Positions 53,953 through 63,271 of a DNA stretch of 64,000 bases are shown one piece after another. Position numbers and translations under genes: made by a program. Within the stretch, counting starts at the first letter, position 1. Every line of letters begins with the position of its first letter. This DNA comes from Bacillus bingmayongensis (GTDB lineage Bacteria; Bacillota; Bacilli; Bacillales; Bacillaceae_G), in NCBI RefSeq assembly GCF_000299035.1, contig NZ_JH921517.1, forward strand, positions 1,353,317 through 1,417,316, given 5' to 3'. The notes below the pieces were generated by a model, which saw only the letters and a list, made by a program, of their open reading frames with translations, ran no database searches and was not told the origin of the DNA.

Positions 53953-55005
53953 TTGAGTAGCAAAAAATTTATGGCAATTTGTTGTACAACTATTTTAGCA
54001 GCAGGAATTCTAAGTGGTTGTAACTCAAAAAAAACAGATTCAAAATCAGAGGCACCAAAAGTAAGTGAAGTAGGGGATACAAGTAAATTAGAAGATGTAG
54101 AAATGACATTGGAAAGTGCAGAATTTATCTTGCCTGATCAATACGCTAAACCAGAAAATGATCACGTATTAAAAGTAGAAGTGACGGTAAAAAATAAAGG
54201 GGATAAATCATTGAATATTGCTCCAAATGATTTCGCTCTATATCATGATGATAAGAAAATGAAACCATATTTTGGAGCAGATGACTACTTTAATGCGGGA
54301 GAGCTTGATAAAGGTAAGTCGATTACTGGAAATATATTTTTTGATGTAACAGATGGTGAAAAGTACGAGCTAGTATATAAAAAGTTTGTAGCAGATTCAA
54401 AAAAAGATAAAGAGGAAAAAATAACATATAAGATTGATGGTGAAAAACTAGCTGAAAAAGCAAAAGACCTACAAAAACCTGCGGAAGCGTTAAATGCCTA
54501 CATAAATGCAGCGTTTTATGACAAAGATGTGGACAAGTTAAAAACTTTAACTGGGGAAGATAGCACTCAATTTTCAACTGATTTTGAAAAAGCGTTTAAA
54601 CAAACAATGGAAAGCGAAATCGGTAAACAAGTGAATGACGATTTATTGAAAAGTTTATTAGGAAAGATAAAGTTAGCTATTCAAAAAAATGTAAAGTATG
54701 AAACGAATGTACTTTCAAATAAAAATGGGAAAGCAAAGGTTGAAATAAAAGCAAAACCAATTGATATTAGTGCATTAGAGTCTAAGATGGAAAGTGAAAT
54801 GATGAGCTATGCTTCAACAAATCCAAATGCCACAGATGAACAAATTCTTAATCAGGTATTTGTTATTTATGAAAAATTGTTACAGGAGGTAACAGCTTCT
54901 AGTATAGAAGAAAAAGTTGAGGTTGAAATGGAGAAACATGGTAAAAACCAATGGAAATTAAATCCTACATCTACTGACGGTATGGATCGTGTTTTTATGA
55001 AATAA
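53953..55005 (+). CDS. Lipoprotein with DUF4352/DUF5105-like domains
   Basis: 350 residues. MSSKKFMAICCTTILAAGILSGC is a lipoprotein signal. Residues of about 45-160 look like a DUF4352-type immunoglobulin fold (LEDVEMTLESAEFILPDQYAKPENDHVLKVEVTVKNKGDKSLNI), and 170-350 are a helical/strand DUF5105-like region. Function is unknown; such lipoproteins are common in Bacillus. The TTG at 53953 is eight bases after GGGAG. Confidence 0.78.
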   Translation: MSSKKFMAICCTTILAAGILSGCNSKKTDSKSEAPKVSEVGDTSKLEDVEMTLESAEFILPDQYAKPENDHVLKVEVTVKNKGDKSLNIAPNDFALYHDDKKMKPYFGADDYFNAGELDKGKSITGNIFFDVTDGEKYELVYKKFVADSKKDKEEKITYKIDGEKLAEKAKDLQKPAEALNAYINAAFYDKDVDKLKTLTGEDSTQFSTDFEKAFKQTMESEIGKQVNDDLLKSLLGKIKLAIQKNVKYETNVLSNKNGKAKVEIKAKPIDISALESKMESEMMSYASTNPNATDEQILNQVFVIYEKLLQEVTASSIEEKVEVEMEKHGKNQWKLNPTSTDGMDRVFMK

Positions 55006-55088
55006 TGTATTAATCAATGAATTACACATATTATTAGAATAGGATAATCAATTAAAGATGATATAGAGAGAAAACAAAAATATGGGTT

Positions 55089-55121
55089 AAACCTGCTAAT
55101 ATAGCAGGTTTTTCTTTTTAA
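55089..55121 (+). terminator. Terminator after the lipoprotein gene
   Basis: AAACCTGCTA pairs with TAGCAGGTTT around ATA and runs into TTCTTTTTA. Confidence 0.85.
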
Positions 55122-55141
55122 TTATGAAAGGGTGTTTAAAG

Positions 55142-55642
55142 ATGATTCGAATTTTATCTGATCTTGATGCGGTACAATATTGGAATTTACGCTTACAAGC
55201 ACTACTAATGAATCAAGAAGCGTTCGTGACAACTTATGAAGAAGCAATACAAAAAGAAAATCCAGTTGAACAGGTTTCTCAAAATTAAAATTCAAAAACT
55301 AGTTACACACTCGGTGCTTTTAATGAAGAGAATCAACTAATCGGTGTAGTAACGTTACTAACGGAACAAAAAACAGCATATAAGCATAAGGGACATCTTG
55401 TTGCTATGTATGTAGATCATCAAAGTAGAGGGAAAGGCTTAGCAAAAGGCTTAATTCGAGCGTTAATTGAAAAAGCAAGAGAACTAAAAATAGAGCAAAT
55501 TAGTTTAGGGGTTGTTTCAGATAATGAAGCAGCAAAAAAACTGTATCAATCAATGGATTTTACAACGTATGGTATAGAAAAAAAGGCACTAAAAATGAAC
55601 GGTATATATCGTGATGAAGAGCATATGGTTTTATTTCTCTAA
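55142..55642 (+). pseudogene. GNAT acetyltransferase with ochre stop at codon 49
   Basis: An ATG at 55142 after AAAGGGTG opens MIRILSDLDAVQYWNLRLQALLMNQEAFVTTYEEAIQKE, then TAA at 55286-55288. The frame continues in phase: YTLGAFNEENQLIGVVTLLTEQ, the acetyl-CoA motif LVAMYVDHQSRGKGLAKGLIRALIEKAREL and LYQSMDFTTYGIEKKALKM. Without the stop it is a normal 166-residue GNAT. An ATG at 55406 could make only the acetyl-CoA half. Confidence 0.85.
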
Positions 55643-55666
55643 AAGTATATTCAAAAGGAGTATCTA

Positions 55667-56611
55667 ATGTTTAAAAACAAGAAGCGTATTGCTTTGTTTA
55701 TCACCTTAATTGTTTTTATTGCTAGTGTACTGTACCAAGCTATTTGTGTAAATAATTATACAGAAGTGCCTGGTAAGATAATTGAAGTTAACAATCATGA
55801 TATGCACATTTTTACAACAGGAAAACGTGAAGATAAACCAGCGATAGTTATGACAGCAGGAAGCGGAACGACTACACCATATGCAGATTTTTATCCACTG
55901 TATAATAAGTTAGAAAAAGAAAATAGAGTAGTTGTATATGAGCGACCTGGCTACGGATACAGTGAACAAACAGAGGAAAGTAGAGATATTGATACAGTTG
56001 TAAAAGAATTGCATGCATTATTAATAGAGTATGGTGAGAAACCTCCCTTTATATTAGTAGGACATTCAATGGGAGCATTAGAAAGTATTCGGTATGCACA
56101 ATTATATCCAAATGAAATTGCTGGATTAGTTTTTATCGATGGAATTAGTCCAGAATACGCGCAGAATTTTAATATGGATATAGGTATGAAAGTTAGTTGG
56201 CACACAATGAATATAGCTAAAAATATCGGAATATTGCGTGCATTATCGTTGTTTGGAATCATGGATAATGTATTTATAGATATCCCTAATTTACCGAAAG
56301 AATTACAGGAACTTAAAGTTTCGATGGCTCTTAAAAATACAAACAATCGAAATATGAAAGAAGAATTAAATTGGATGAGTAAAAACGGTAAAAAGATAAT
56401 AGAAAATGGGAATTTAGGAACCCTGCCAGTATTACAATTTTCCGCAACAAATAATGGCTATGAAAATTGGGAGAAAACACAGAATGAACTGTTAAAAATA
56501 TCTTCACGAACGGAACAGATTATATTTCCAAGTACAAATCATTATATTCATCATGAACAGGCAAATGAGATTAATGAAAAGATAAAGAGTTGGATGGGAG
56601 AATTACAATGA
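55667..56611 (+). CDS. Membrane-anchored alpha/beta hydrolase
   Basis: 314 residues with an N-terminal hydrophobic segment (IALFITLIVFIASVLYQAICV) and an alpha/beta hydrolase domain. The nucleophile Ser is in ILVGHSMGALESIRYA, the oxyanion region in MTAGSGTTTPYADFYPL, and the late His in STNHYIHHEQ. It probably acts outside the membrane as an esterase or lipase-like enzyme. The ATG follows AAAAGGAG. It overlaps the next gene by ATGA. Confidence 0.85.
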   Translation: MFKNKKRIALFITLIVFIASVLYQAICVNNYTEVPGKIIEVNNHDMHIFTTGKREDKPAIVMTAGSGTTTPYADFYPLYNKLEKENRVVVYERPGYGYSEQTEESRDIDTVVKELHALLIEYGEKPPFILVGHSMGALESIRYAQLYPNEIAGLVFIDGISPEYAQNFNMDIGMKVSWHTMNIAKNIGILRALSLFGIMDNVFIDIPNLPKELQELKVSMALKNTNNRNMKEELNWMSKNGKKIIENGNLGTLPVLQFSATNNGYENWEKTQNELLKISSRTEQIIFPSTNHYIHHEQANEINEKIKSWMGELQ

Positions 56612-57123
56612 AAGATTTATATTTAGAAAGGGACATGAACCCGCACGTTGCAATATTATATGCTACTATAAGTGACACATTTAAAAGATTAAGAGATTTA
56701 GTAGAGCATGTAGGAAAAGAAGAATTATATTACAAAGGGCCCGCTAATGATGAGAATAGCATTGGCAAATTACTTCAGCATTTAGCAGTTGTAGATTTAC
56801 ACTGGGTATATCGCTTGAAAGGTGCGCAGGTTCCATTAGTACTACAAGAAAAATATGGTCCTATGCTTGATGAAAAAGGAGAATTACCTAAAATAACAAA
56901 AGGTACTTTGCGGGAGTTAATGCAAGACTATCAAGACGTTCAAGATATGTTTTACGGTGAATGTATGAAACTAACAGAAGTAGACTTGCTGCGGGAAGTA
57001 GATTATGAAAATGGTGAAACTGCTACAATTAGGTGGGGGATATGGCATATAGCTGATCATAATCGGTATCATCAAGCTCATATAATTCGATTACGGAAAT
57101 TGTACCAGTATGATTTGCAGTAA
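56608..57123 (+). CDS. DinB-family (DUF664-like) protein
   Basis: 171 residues forming a four-helix DinB bundle. The likely metal-binding His residues are in LLQHLAVVDLHWVYRLKGA and in WGIWHIADHNRYHQAHIIRLRKL. The family includes thiol-dependent enzymes (bacillithiol-S-transferases) and damage-inducible proteins, but this member's job is unknown. The ATG at 56608 overlaps the hydrolase stop by ATGA, so the two are co-translated. Confidence 0.82.
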   Translation: MKDLYLERDMNPHVAILYATISDTFKRLRDLVEHVGKEELYYKGPANDENSIGKLLQHLAVVDLHWVYRLKGAQVPLVLQEKYGPMLDEKGELPKITKGTLRELMQDYQDVQDMFYGECMKLTEVDLLREVDYENGETATIRWGIWHIADHNRYHQAHIIRLRKLYQYDLQ

Positions 57124-57225
57124 ATATATAAAGATACTATTTATAGTATGAAATTTGTGAATTTTATTTTAAATAAATTGTATTCTGTTATATAGTAGAA
57201 GAAAAACTGTATAAGGGGTTTTAGG

Positions 57226-58164
57226 ATGAAAGCAATTGCAGCGGGGGTATTGGCATCGTTTTTCTTTGCCTTTACATTTATTTTAAACCGAGCGATGGAC
57301 TTACAAGGGGGAAGCTGGATTTGGAGTGCATCGTTACGATATTACTTTATGGTTCCGCTACTTTTAATTATTGTCATGTATAGGGGGAACTTAAAGCAAC
57401 TCTTTCAATATATGAAGAGTAATCCAAAAGAGTGGTTGTTATGGAGTATTATTGGTTTTGGTCTTTTTTACGCACCGCTTAGTTTTGCAGGTGCATTTGG
57501 ACCGGGGTGGCTTGTAGCTTCCACATGGCAAATTACGATTATAGCAGGGATTTTATTAACGCCATTATTTGCAACGAATACACTACATAAAAAAATTCCA
57601 ATGAAAGAATTGATGATGTCTGCTGTCATCTTATTTGGTGTTGTTCTTATGCAAGTAGAACATGCTTCTTCTTTAGGGATTCGTGAAACCGTTTTATGTG
57701 TGGTTCCTGTAATCGTTGCAGCATTTGCTTATCCACTTGGAAATCGAAAAATGATGCAAGTATGTAAAGGTGAGTTAGATGTCTTTCAACGAGTTCTTGG
57801 AATGACACTAGCAAGTTTACCATTTTGGTTTTTATTATCGGGCTATGAAGTTTCCACAAGTGGGTTACCATCAAGTGATCAAGTTTTTCAATGCTTCATC
57901 GTGGCAATTAGTTCAGGTTTAATTGCTACTGTATTATTTTTCTATGCAACCGATCTTGTAAAGGATGATCCACAAAAATTAGCCACTGTAGAAGCGACAC
58001 AATCAGGTGAAGTATTATTTGCATTACTAGGAGAATTAATTTGGCTATCTGCTCCGTTTCCATCATCATTATCATGGATTGGAATGAGTTTAGTTGTGGT
58101 TGGTATGATATTGCATAGCTATGTTGCCGTGGTTATGAAAAAGGAAGAAAAAATTAGTGCATAA
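57226..58164 (+). CDS. Drug/metabolite (DMT/EamA-like) transporter
   Basis: 312 residues with ten predicted membrane helices in two repeats. The opening AAGVLASFFFAFTFILNRAMDLQGGSWIWSASLRYYFMVPLLL and GPGWLVASTWQITIIAGILLTPLFA fit the multidrug-resistance-efflux subgroup of the DMT superfamily. The second repeat starts at about 150 (IVAAFAYPLGNRKMM). Substrate unknown. The ATG at 57226 follows AAGGGG. Confidence 0.85.
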   Translation: MKAIAAGVLASFFFAFTFILNRAMDLQGGSWIWSASLRYYFMVPLLLIIVMYRGNLKQLFQYMKSNPKEWLLWSIIGFGLFYAPLSFAGAFGPGWLVASTWQITIIAGILLTPLFATNTLHKKIPMKELMMSAVILFGVVLMQVEHASSLGIRETVLCVVPVIVAAFAYPLGNRKMMQVCKGELDVFQRVLGMTLASLPFWFLLSGYEVSTSGLPSSDQVFQCFIVAISSGLIATVLFFYATDLVKDDPQKLATVEATQSGEVLFALLGELIWLSAPFPSSLSWIGMSLVVVGMILHSYVAVVMKKEEKISA

Positions 58165-58192
58165 AAAGATGATCAATTTGATCATCTTTTTA
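58163..58192 (+). terminator. Terminator after the DMT transporter
   Basis: AAAAAGATGATC pairs with GATCATCTTTTT around AATTT and ends TTTTTATG. Confidence 0.85.
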
Positions 58193-58213
58193 TGTTGCAA
58201 GGGAGAGATTAGT

Positions 58214-58615
58214 ATGTTGAAGGGTGGACAAAGTAGCGCAAATGAGTATATTAGTAAGTTATTGAAATATGCAGTTGGATCCCAGGAAGTAAGTCTACAA
58301 AAAGCAATAAGATTCTATGAAGAAAATAGAAATACTACACTATATCAGTATAAGGAACTAGGTTGTATTGGTATGGAATTCTTTGCTGAAAAACAAGCTA
58401 GAATATGCCATATAGCAGTTTTACCAGATAATCGCAATAAAGGAGTTGCTTTTGAAATGATAAAGAAAGTGATATATATGCATGAATTAACGTATATAGA
58501 AGCAGAAACAGATTGTGAAGTAGTAGAATTTTACAAAAATTGCGGATTTACTATTACAAGTTTGGGAGAGAAGTATCCAGGTGTAGAAAGGTTTCACTGT
58601 TATTGGGTGAAATAA
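58214..58615 (+). CDS. GNAT family acetyltransferase
   Basis: 133 residues. The core is GCIGMEFFAEKQARICHIAVLPDNRNKGVAFEMIKKVIYMHELTYIEAETDCEVVEFYKNCGFTITSLGEKYPGVERFHCYWVK. The acetyl-CoA loop RNKGVA is a slightly relaxed Q/RxxGxG/A. Target unknown. The ATG at 58214 is seven bases after AGGGAGAG; a longer frame from 58157 runs through the terminator and is rejected. Confidence 0.78.
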   Translation: MLKGGQSSANEYISKLLKYAVGSQEVSLQKAIRFYEENRNTTLYQYKELGCIGMEFFAEKQARICHIAVLPDNRNKGVAFEMIKKVIYMHELTYIEAETDCEVVEFYKNCGFTITSLGEKYPGVERFHCYWVK

Positions 58616-58744
58616 TAGGAATGTTAATGTGAGAGTGCAGTCTTTATGATGCTATATGCTTGTTTTCATTAACTTTTGTATATACTAACTAAATGATAAA
58701 AATAATATGATATTTTAGTTTATGTTACAAAGGAGCATATGAAG

Positions 58745-59959
58745 ATGAGTAAGAGGTATTATAAAGGTTTGATTATGAGGCCTATTAAAGAAAGTGAAGT
58801 AGATCAGTTTTCAAACTTAATGAAATATGTGTTTCAAGTTTCTAAAAAGATGATTAATGATGAAGAGAAAATGGTCCAAAAGAAAAGCCATCAATTAAAA
58901 CCAGGGACTGCTTTAGGATGGTTTGATAATAATAAATTAATTTCGCAAATTGTTGTTTTGCCTTTTCAAGTAAATATTCATGGCGTGATTTATGAAATGG
59001 GAGGCGTTACTGGGGTTGGCACATATCCAGAGTATGCAGGGCATGGATTAATGAATTCGCTAATGAAAGAAAGTTTAAAAACGATGAGAGAAAACGGACA
59101 ATATATTTCGTATTTGTTTCCTTATTCAATTCCTTATTATCGAAAAAAGGGTTGGGAAATTATATCTGATATTATCGAATATCAAATTAAAGATACACAG
59201 CTTCCAAAGTATCGTGGCAACATTATGGGACGGGTTAGAAGGGTAGGACTGAAGAGTAAAGAAAAAGAAGAAATCTATCATGCGTTTGCAAGAAAAACAA
59301 ATGGGGCAATGATTCGAAATCCCATTGCGTGGGAAGAGCGATTTCGCGAAGAAACAATTGATTTGCAATTAGCGGTTTACTACACGGATGAAGATATACC
59401 GCACGGATATTTATTTTATCGTGTCCTTGAGGAGAAGTTTTATATAGAAGAAATGATTTACTTAAATGAAGAGGCGAGAAGGGGATTATGGAATTTTATT
59501 AGTGCACATTTTTCAATGGTGTATTATGTAAAAGGAAAAACATGCGTTCATGAACCGGTTGCTTTCTTACTTGAAGATAGTGAAATTAAACAAACAATCG
59601 CACCATACTACATGGGAAGGGTGGTTGATGTAGTTGGTTTTTTAAAGCAATATCCATTTAAAGATGCAGAAATAGAAAAATTAGTTTTACATATAGATGA
59701 TCCTATATTGGAGTGGAATAAAGGAACTTTTATTTTAGAATGGGATGATGAGAAACGGCTACGAATCATATATGAGAAAGAAAAAAATGATATTGATGGG
59801 ATAACTTTAACGATTCAAACATTAACAACAATGTTATTAAGTTATAAAAGTCCTGCATTTTTATATGACATTGGAAGGATAAAGGGAAGTCCTGAATTAA
59901 TAGAGGTACTTGAGAATGTAATTCCCGATTCACCACCATGCTTTTTTGATTATTTTTAA
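58745..59959 (+). CDS. Eis-like GNAT acetyltransferase (paralogue 2)
   Basis: 404 residues, same three-part Eis layout as the gene at 44689: GNAT motif YEMGGVTGVGTYPEYAGHGLMNSLMKESL, YRKKGWEIISDIIEYQI, a second domain with NEEARRGLWNFISAHFSMV, and a sterol-carrier-like end with the C-terminus CFFDYF. Shared words (EARxGLWNFI, MxRVVDVxxFL) show the two are paralogues about 14 kb apart. The second ATG (58745) is nine bases after GGAG; the first (58739) is only three. Confidence 0.86.
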   Translation: MSKRYYKGLIMRPIKESEVDQFSNLMKYVFQVSKKMINDEEKMVQKKSHQLKPGTALGWFDNNKLISQIVVLPFQVNIHGVIYEMGGVTGVGTYPEYAGHGLMNSLMKESLKTMRENGQYISYLFPYSIPYYRKKGWEIISDIIEYQIKDTQLPKYRGNIMGRVRRVGLKSKEKEEIYHAFARKTNGAMIRNPIAWEERFREETIDLQLAVYYTDEDIPHGYLFYRVLEEKFYIEEMIYLNEEARRGLWNFISAHFSMVYYVKGKTCVHEPVAFLLEDSEIKQTIAPYYMGRVVDVVGFLKQYPFKDAEIEKLVLHIDDPILEWNKGTFILEWDDEKRLRIIYEKEKNDIDGITLTIQTLTTMLLSYKSPAFLYDIGRIKGSPELIEVLENVIPDSPPCFFDYF

Positions 59960-59977
59960 ATTTATAGTAATTTTAAA

Positions 59978-60037
59978 TGAAAATGCTCTTTCTATGCAGT
60001 TGATTGATTTATTTTCGACCGCATAGAAGGAGCATTT
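59978..60037. terminator. Hairpin between convergent genes
   Basis: AAATGCTCTTTCTATGC and GCATAGAAGGAGCATTT pair with one bulge around a long loop. Weak T-runs; it probably ends both flanking transcripts. Confidence 0.55.
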
Positions 60038-60049
60038 GTTCTATAAGTT

Positions 60050-60508
60050 TTATTTTTTGTCTTGTTGTGATGTTGTATTTTCAGTCTGTTTTATTTCAAA
60101 AATCTTTTTACCATCTTCATTTACAATGTCCACAGTGTCTCTCAATTTATTAACACCGATATACATAACGGGATTTTTATCTGTACCTTTCTCTTTTTCC
60201 ACATGTAATACAATAACTGATTTGTTCTTTTCATCTTTTACTTCTTTTACTGTGATTTTATCATTCTTATATTTTTCTCCAAAAGCTAAAAATATCATCA
60301 TTTTTCCTTCGCTTATTCTTTCTGTTGAATAATGAACCATTGTTGGATCTTCTTGTGCTTTTTCATATAGATTTGTTGGGCCGAAGCCACCTTCACCGTA
60401 TCTAGATTTTTCTAAAACCCAATAATTTTCATAGTCACTTGTAAAAAGAGTACATCCACTTAATCCGATAATCCCTAATATGAAAAAACTCAATATATAT
60501 TTTTTCAT
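60050..60508 (-). CDS. Lipoprotein of unknown function (DUF4944-like size)
   Basis: 152 residues. MKKYILSFFILGIIGLSGC is a lipoprotein signal; the mature part is NYWVLEKSRYGEGGFGPTNLYEKAQEDPTMVHYSTERISEGKMMIFLAFGEKYKNDKITVKEVK, with a strand-rich middle and a polar tail. Family not recognised with confidence. The ATG at 60508 is chosen because the signal starts there and GGGGG precedes it; a longer frame from 60541 is hydrophilic. Confidence 0.65.
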   Translation of the reverse strand: MKKYILSFFILGIIGLSGCTLFTSDYENYWVLEKSRYGEGGFGPTNLYEKAQEDPTMVHYSTERISEGKMMIFLAFGEKYKNDKITVKEVKDEKNKSVIVLHVEKEKGTDKNPVMYIGVNKLRDTVDIVNEDGKKIFEIKQTENTTSQQDKK

Positions 60509-60737
60509 TGTAGCCCCCATTAATTTGATTAATTTATACAATTATACCATAAATTAACTTTTTGTTTATTTTTTGTTCCGCTAAGCTCATTGTAACAATT
60601 CCCTGGTATAGCAATGCTGAATACAAATATCTAGTTGAACATATGGTGTCATCTCCCTTGAAAATAGACTAAGAAAGACCTTTTATGTATTTTGACGCTA
60701 TGCAAGAGTGTGATAGTCCTTCATAATTCTTCTTTTT

Positions 60738-60768
60738 ATAGACTGACTAGTCGGTTTTGTTGTATAAT
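60738..60768 (+). promoter_or_regulatory. Promoter with TetR-type palindrome, no gene attached
   Basis: ACTGACTAGTCGGT (60742-60755) is the kind of dyad used by TetR-family repressors in the B. cereus group. TATAAT lies at 60763-60768 and TAGACT at 60739-60744 (18 bases apart). Downstream, ATGCAAAAGAAAGTG at 60812 after GGAG gives only 19 codons, so the expected regulator or pump gene seems to be missing. Confidence 0.5.
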
Positions 60769-61011
60769 ATTTACCATAATAATACAAGTGTATATGGAGC
60801 AGTGGTCTAGGATGCAAAAGAAAGTGACAGTAGTACTGGCGATAAATCAGTTTAATATTAAATTTTCCTAAGTCAGTATTAACAGAATTTTTTAGGAGTT
60901 CTCTTCGTCGTTTGGATTAAAAATTAAGAAAAATATGATAATATATTGATGAGATTTAAAATTCAATTTGATAGTTTATAAGCGTGGAGAGAACTTTATG
61001 GGGGAGTAATC

Positions 61012-61818
61012 ATGAAAATCAATGACATAGTAGCGGAAACACACTTACCAAATACAATTGAAACCATATCGAATGATTTACAGGCATTAGGACTTAAAAA
61101 AGGAATGACAGTAATTGTTCATTCATCTCTAAGTTCAATTGGCTGGGTATCTGGCGGAGCTGTTGCGGTAGTGGAAGCTTTAATGAATGTAATTACAGAA
61201 GAGGGCACAATCATTATGCCAACGCAAACATCGGATTTGTCTGATCCAAAAAACTGGGTAAGACCACCCGTTCCAGAAAATTGGTGGCAAATTATCCGAG
61301 ATAACGTCCCGGCGTTTCATCCGGATGTAACCCCAACACGAGCGATGGGGAAAGTTGTAGAGTGTTTCCGTACATATCCAAATGTAAAACGTAGTAATCA
61401 CCCATTAAATAGTTTTGCTGCTTGGGGGAAAAATGCAGAAGCGATTATATCAGATCATTCACTTTCAATTAGTTTTGGAGAGCACTCACCACTAAAGAAA
61501 ATATATGATTTAGATGGATATGTATTGTTGATAGGTGTAGGCTATGATTCTAACACATCAGTTCATTTATCTGAAATCCGTACAGGGGCACGTGAGCTAG
61601 TGAAAGTTGGAGCGCCAATTATAGAAGATGGTACAAGATTATGGAAAGAGTTCGATGAAATGGACTATGATTCTGACTTGTTTGTTGAGATTGGAAAAGA
61701 GTTTGAACATACAATCGCTGTAACAATTGGTAAAGTTGGAAATGCAACGTGTAGATTAATGAAACAACGAGAAATTGTTGACTTTGGTGTACAATGGTTT
61801 CGTTCGAAAAATAAGTAA
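61012..61818 (+). CDS. AAC(3)-family aminoglycoside N3-acetyltransferase
   Basis: 268 residues of the AAC(3)/YokD fold: [53 protein letters not shown], a [21 protein letters not shown] segment, [16 protein letters not shown] with the conserved His, and [17 protein letters not shown]. It strongly resembles BA2930 of B. anthracis, a structurally studied member. Antibiotic activity of such chromosomal homologues is often weak. The ATG at 61012 follows GGGGGAG. The next gene starts about ten bases downstream. Confidence 0.9.
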   Translation: MKINDIVAETHLPNTIETISNDLQALGLKKGMTVIVHSSLSSIGWVSGGAVAVVEALMNVITEEGTIIMPTQTSDLSDPKNWVRPPVPENWWQIIRDNVPAFHPDVTPTRAMGKVVECFRTYPNVKRSNHPLNSFAAWGKNAEAIISDHSLSISFGEHSPLKKIYDLDGYVLLIGVGYDSNTSVHLSEIRTGARELVKVGAPIIEDGTRLWKEFDEMDYDSDLFVEIGKEFEHTIAVTIGKVGNATCRLMKQREIVDFGVQWFRSKNK

Positions 61819-61827
61819 GGGATGGTT

Positions 61828-62535
61828 ATGATGAAGGGGAAAAAGATTTTAATTACAAGTGGTGGCTGTTTAGAGAAATGGGATCAAGTACGCGGTCATA
61901 CAAATTTAGCAAAAGGTACAATTGGGAGAATGCTTGCTGAAGAAGCGATGTCAAAAGGTGCGCATGTCATTTATTTACATGGTTATTTTGCTGAAAAACC
62001 GAATCCTATAAACGCTCAATTAGAGTTGCATCCATTCGAAGGTATTATTGATTTACAAGATAAAATGAAAAGTATCATTACACATGAGAAAATCGATGGA
62101 GTGATTATGGCCGCTGCTGGGTCAGATTGGATTGTGGAAAAAATCTGTGATCAAGAAGGAAATACGCTTGATATGAATGGAAAGATTTCAAGTGATGTAG
62201 CGCCAATTATTCATTTTCAAAAAGCACCTAAAATATTAAAACAAATTAAACAATGGGATCCGGAAACGGTATTAGTCGGATTCAAACTTGAAAGCGATGT
62301 CAATGGGGCGGAGCTAATTCAACGTGCAAGTGAAAGAATGGGGCAGGCGAAAGCGAATCTTATGATAGCAAATTCTCCGCATTCGTTATATTCGCATGCA
62401 GCTATTCATCATGTAATTGAGGAAGATGGAAATGTTTGTTTATGTGAAGGAAAAGATGAAACAGCGAAAGAGATTGTAAACAGGTTAGAACATTTATGGA
62501 ATCGCGTAGAAGAGGGGAGCTTGAGTAGTTTATAA
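61828..62535 (+). CDS. Stand-alone CoaB-like (DFP family) protein
   Basis: 235 residues related to the phosphopantothenoylcysteine synthetase half of CoaBC. The nucleotide motif is ILITSGGCLEKWDQVRGHTNLAKGTIGRMLAEEA (CoaB: TSGGT-E-ID-VR-I-N-SSG-MG). IDGVIMAAAGSDWIVE, PKILKQIKQWDPETVLVGFKLESD and AKANLMIANS follow the family order. It lacks the flavoprotein CoaC half. It trails AAC(3) by ten bases and is probably co-transcribed, so it may act on a related substrate rather than serve core CoA synthesis. An ATG at 61831 is an equal alternative start. Confidence 0.75.
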   Translation: MMKGKKILITSGGCLEKWDQVRGHTNLAKGTIGRMLAEEAMSKGAHVIYLHGYFAEKPNPINAQLELHPFEGIIDLQDKMKSIITHEKIDGVIMAAAGSDWIVEKICDQEGNTLDMNGKISSDVAPIIHFQKAPKILKQIKQWDPETVLVGFKLESDVNGAELIQRASERMGQAKANLMIANSPHSLYSHAAIHHVIEEDGNVCLCEGKDETAKEIVNRLEHLWNRVEEGSLSSL

Positions 62536-62545
62536 AAAGGGAGAG

Positions 62546-62824
62546 GTGTTCAGGTTTTTTGAAAATGCTGTATTAAATTGGTGTAAGAAACGTGGGATTA
62601 ATACAAAACAAGTAATGGCGTTTGGCGATGATTGGAATGATATTGGTTTATTTAAAGAATGCGGTTATCCAATTGCGATGAGCATTACTATTTTCGAGTT
62701 GAAAGAATTAGCAATAGAGGTAACGAATAGTAATAATCAAGATGGTGTAGCGCGTATTCTGAAACAGATAAGGAGTGAACCGTATGGAACAGTTACTAAA
62801 GCAAGCGATTCAATTTCGGGATGA
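62546..62824 (+). pseudogene. HAD hydrolase C-terminal remnant
   Basis: Only the end of a Cof-type HAD phosphatase is present: NWCKKRGINTKQVMAFGDDWNDIGLFKECGYPIAMSITIFELKELAIEVTNSNNQDGVARIL. It carries the motif IV GDDWND acidic pair and the family's closing NNxDGVARIL. The nucleophile Asp motif and cap domain (about 180 residues) are missing. The start is a GTG inside a weak context. This looks like an N-terminal deletion; the tail overlaps the next gene by 41 bases. Confidence 0.65.
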
Positions 62825-63257
62825 AAAGAAATATGAAGAATCAAGAGACATTTTAATTGGTTTAGCGAACTCAACCCAAGATCCAGAAATTTTCTACCAA
62901 TGTGCATGGACACACGATGCGATGGGGCTTGAAACAGAAGCTGTTCCATACTACGAAAAAGCAATTTCCAATGGACTTACTGGGGAGTCACTCTGCGGTG
63001 CATACATTGGGCTTGGGAGTACATATCGCTCTATCGGTGAATATGATAAAGCGATTGTTACGTTAGAGGATGGACTTAAACAGTTTCCAAATAATGATGC
63101 AATGAAAGTCTTTCTTTCAATAGCGAAATATAACGTAAAAGCGTATGAAGAAGCAATGAAATTATTGATTGAAACTGTTGTAAAACTAGAAAACGTAAAA
63201 GAGTATGAAGGGGCTATTTTGTTTTATAAAGATCATTTGCATAAGATTTTCAAATAA
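62784..63257 (+). CDS. Tetratricopeptide repeat protein
   Basis: 157 residues of helical TPR units: QLLKQAIQFRDEKKYEESRDILIGLAN, PEIFYQCAWTHDAMGLETEAVPYYEKAIS, CGAYIGLGSTYRSIGEYDKAIVTLEDGLKQFPNN, KVFLSIAKYNVKAYEEAMKLLIETVVK. This is a protein-binding scaffold with no enzyme motif. The ATG at 62784 is eight bases after AGGAG. Confidence 0.85.
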   Translation: MEQLLKQAIQFRDEKKYEESRDILIGLANSTQDPEIFYQCAWTHDAMGLETEAVPYYEKAISNGLTGESLCGAYIGLGSTYRSIGEYDKAIVTLEDGLKQFPNNDAMKVFLSIAKYNVKAYEEAMKLLIETVVKLENVKEYEGAILFYKDHLHKIFK

Positions 63258-63271
63258 AAAGGAGGGAGTGC

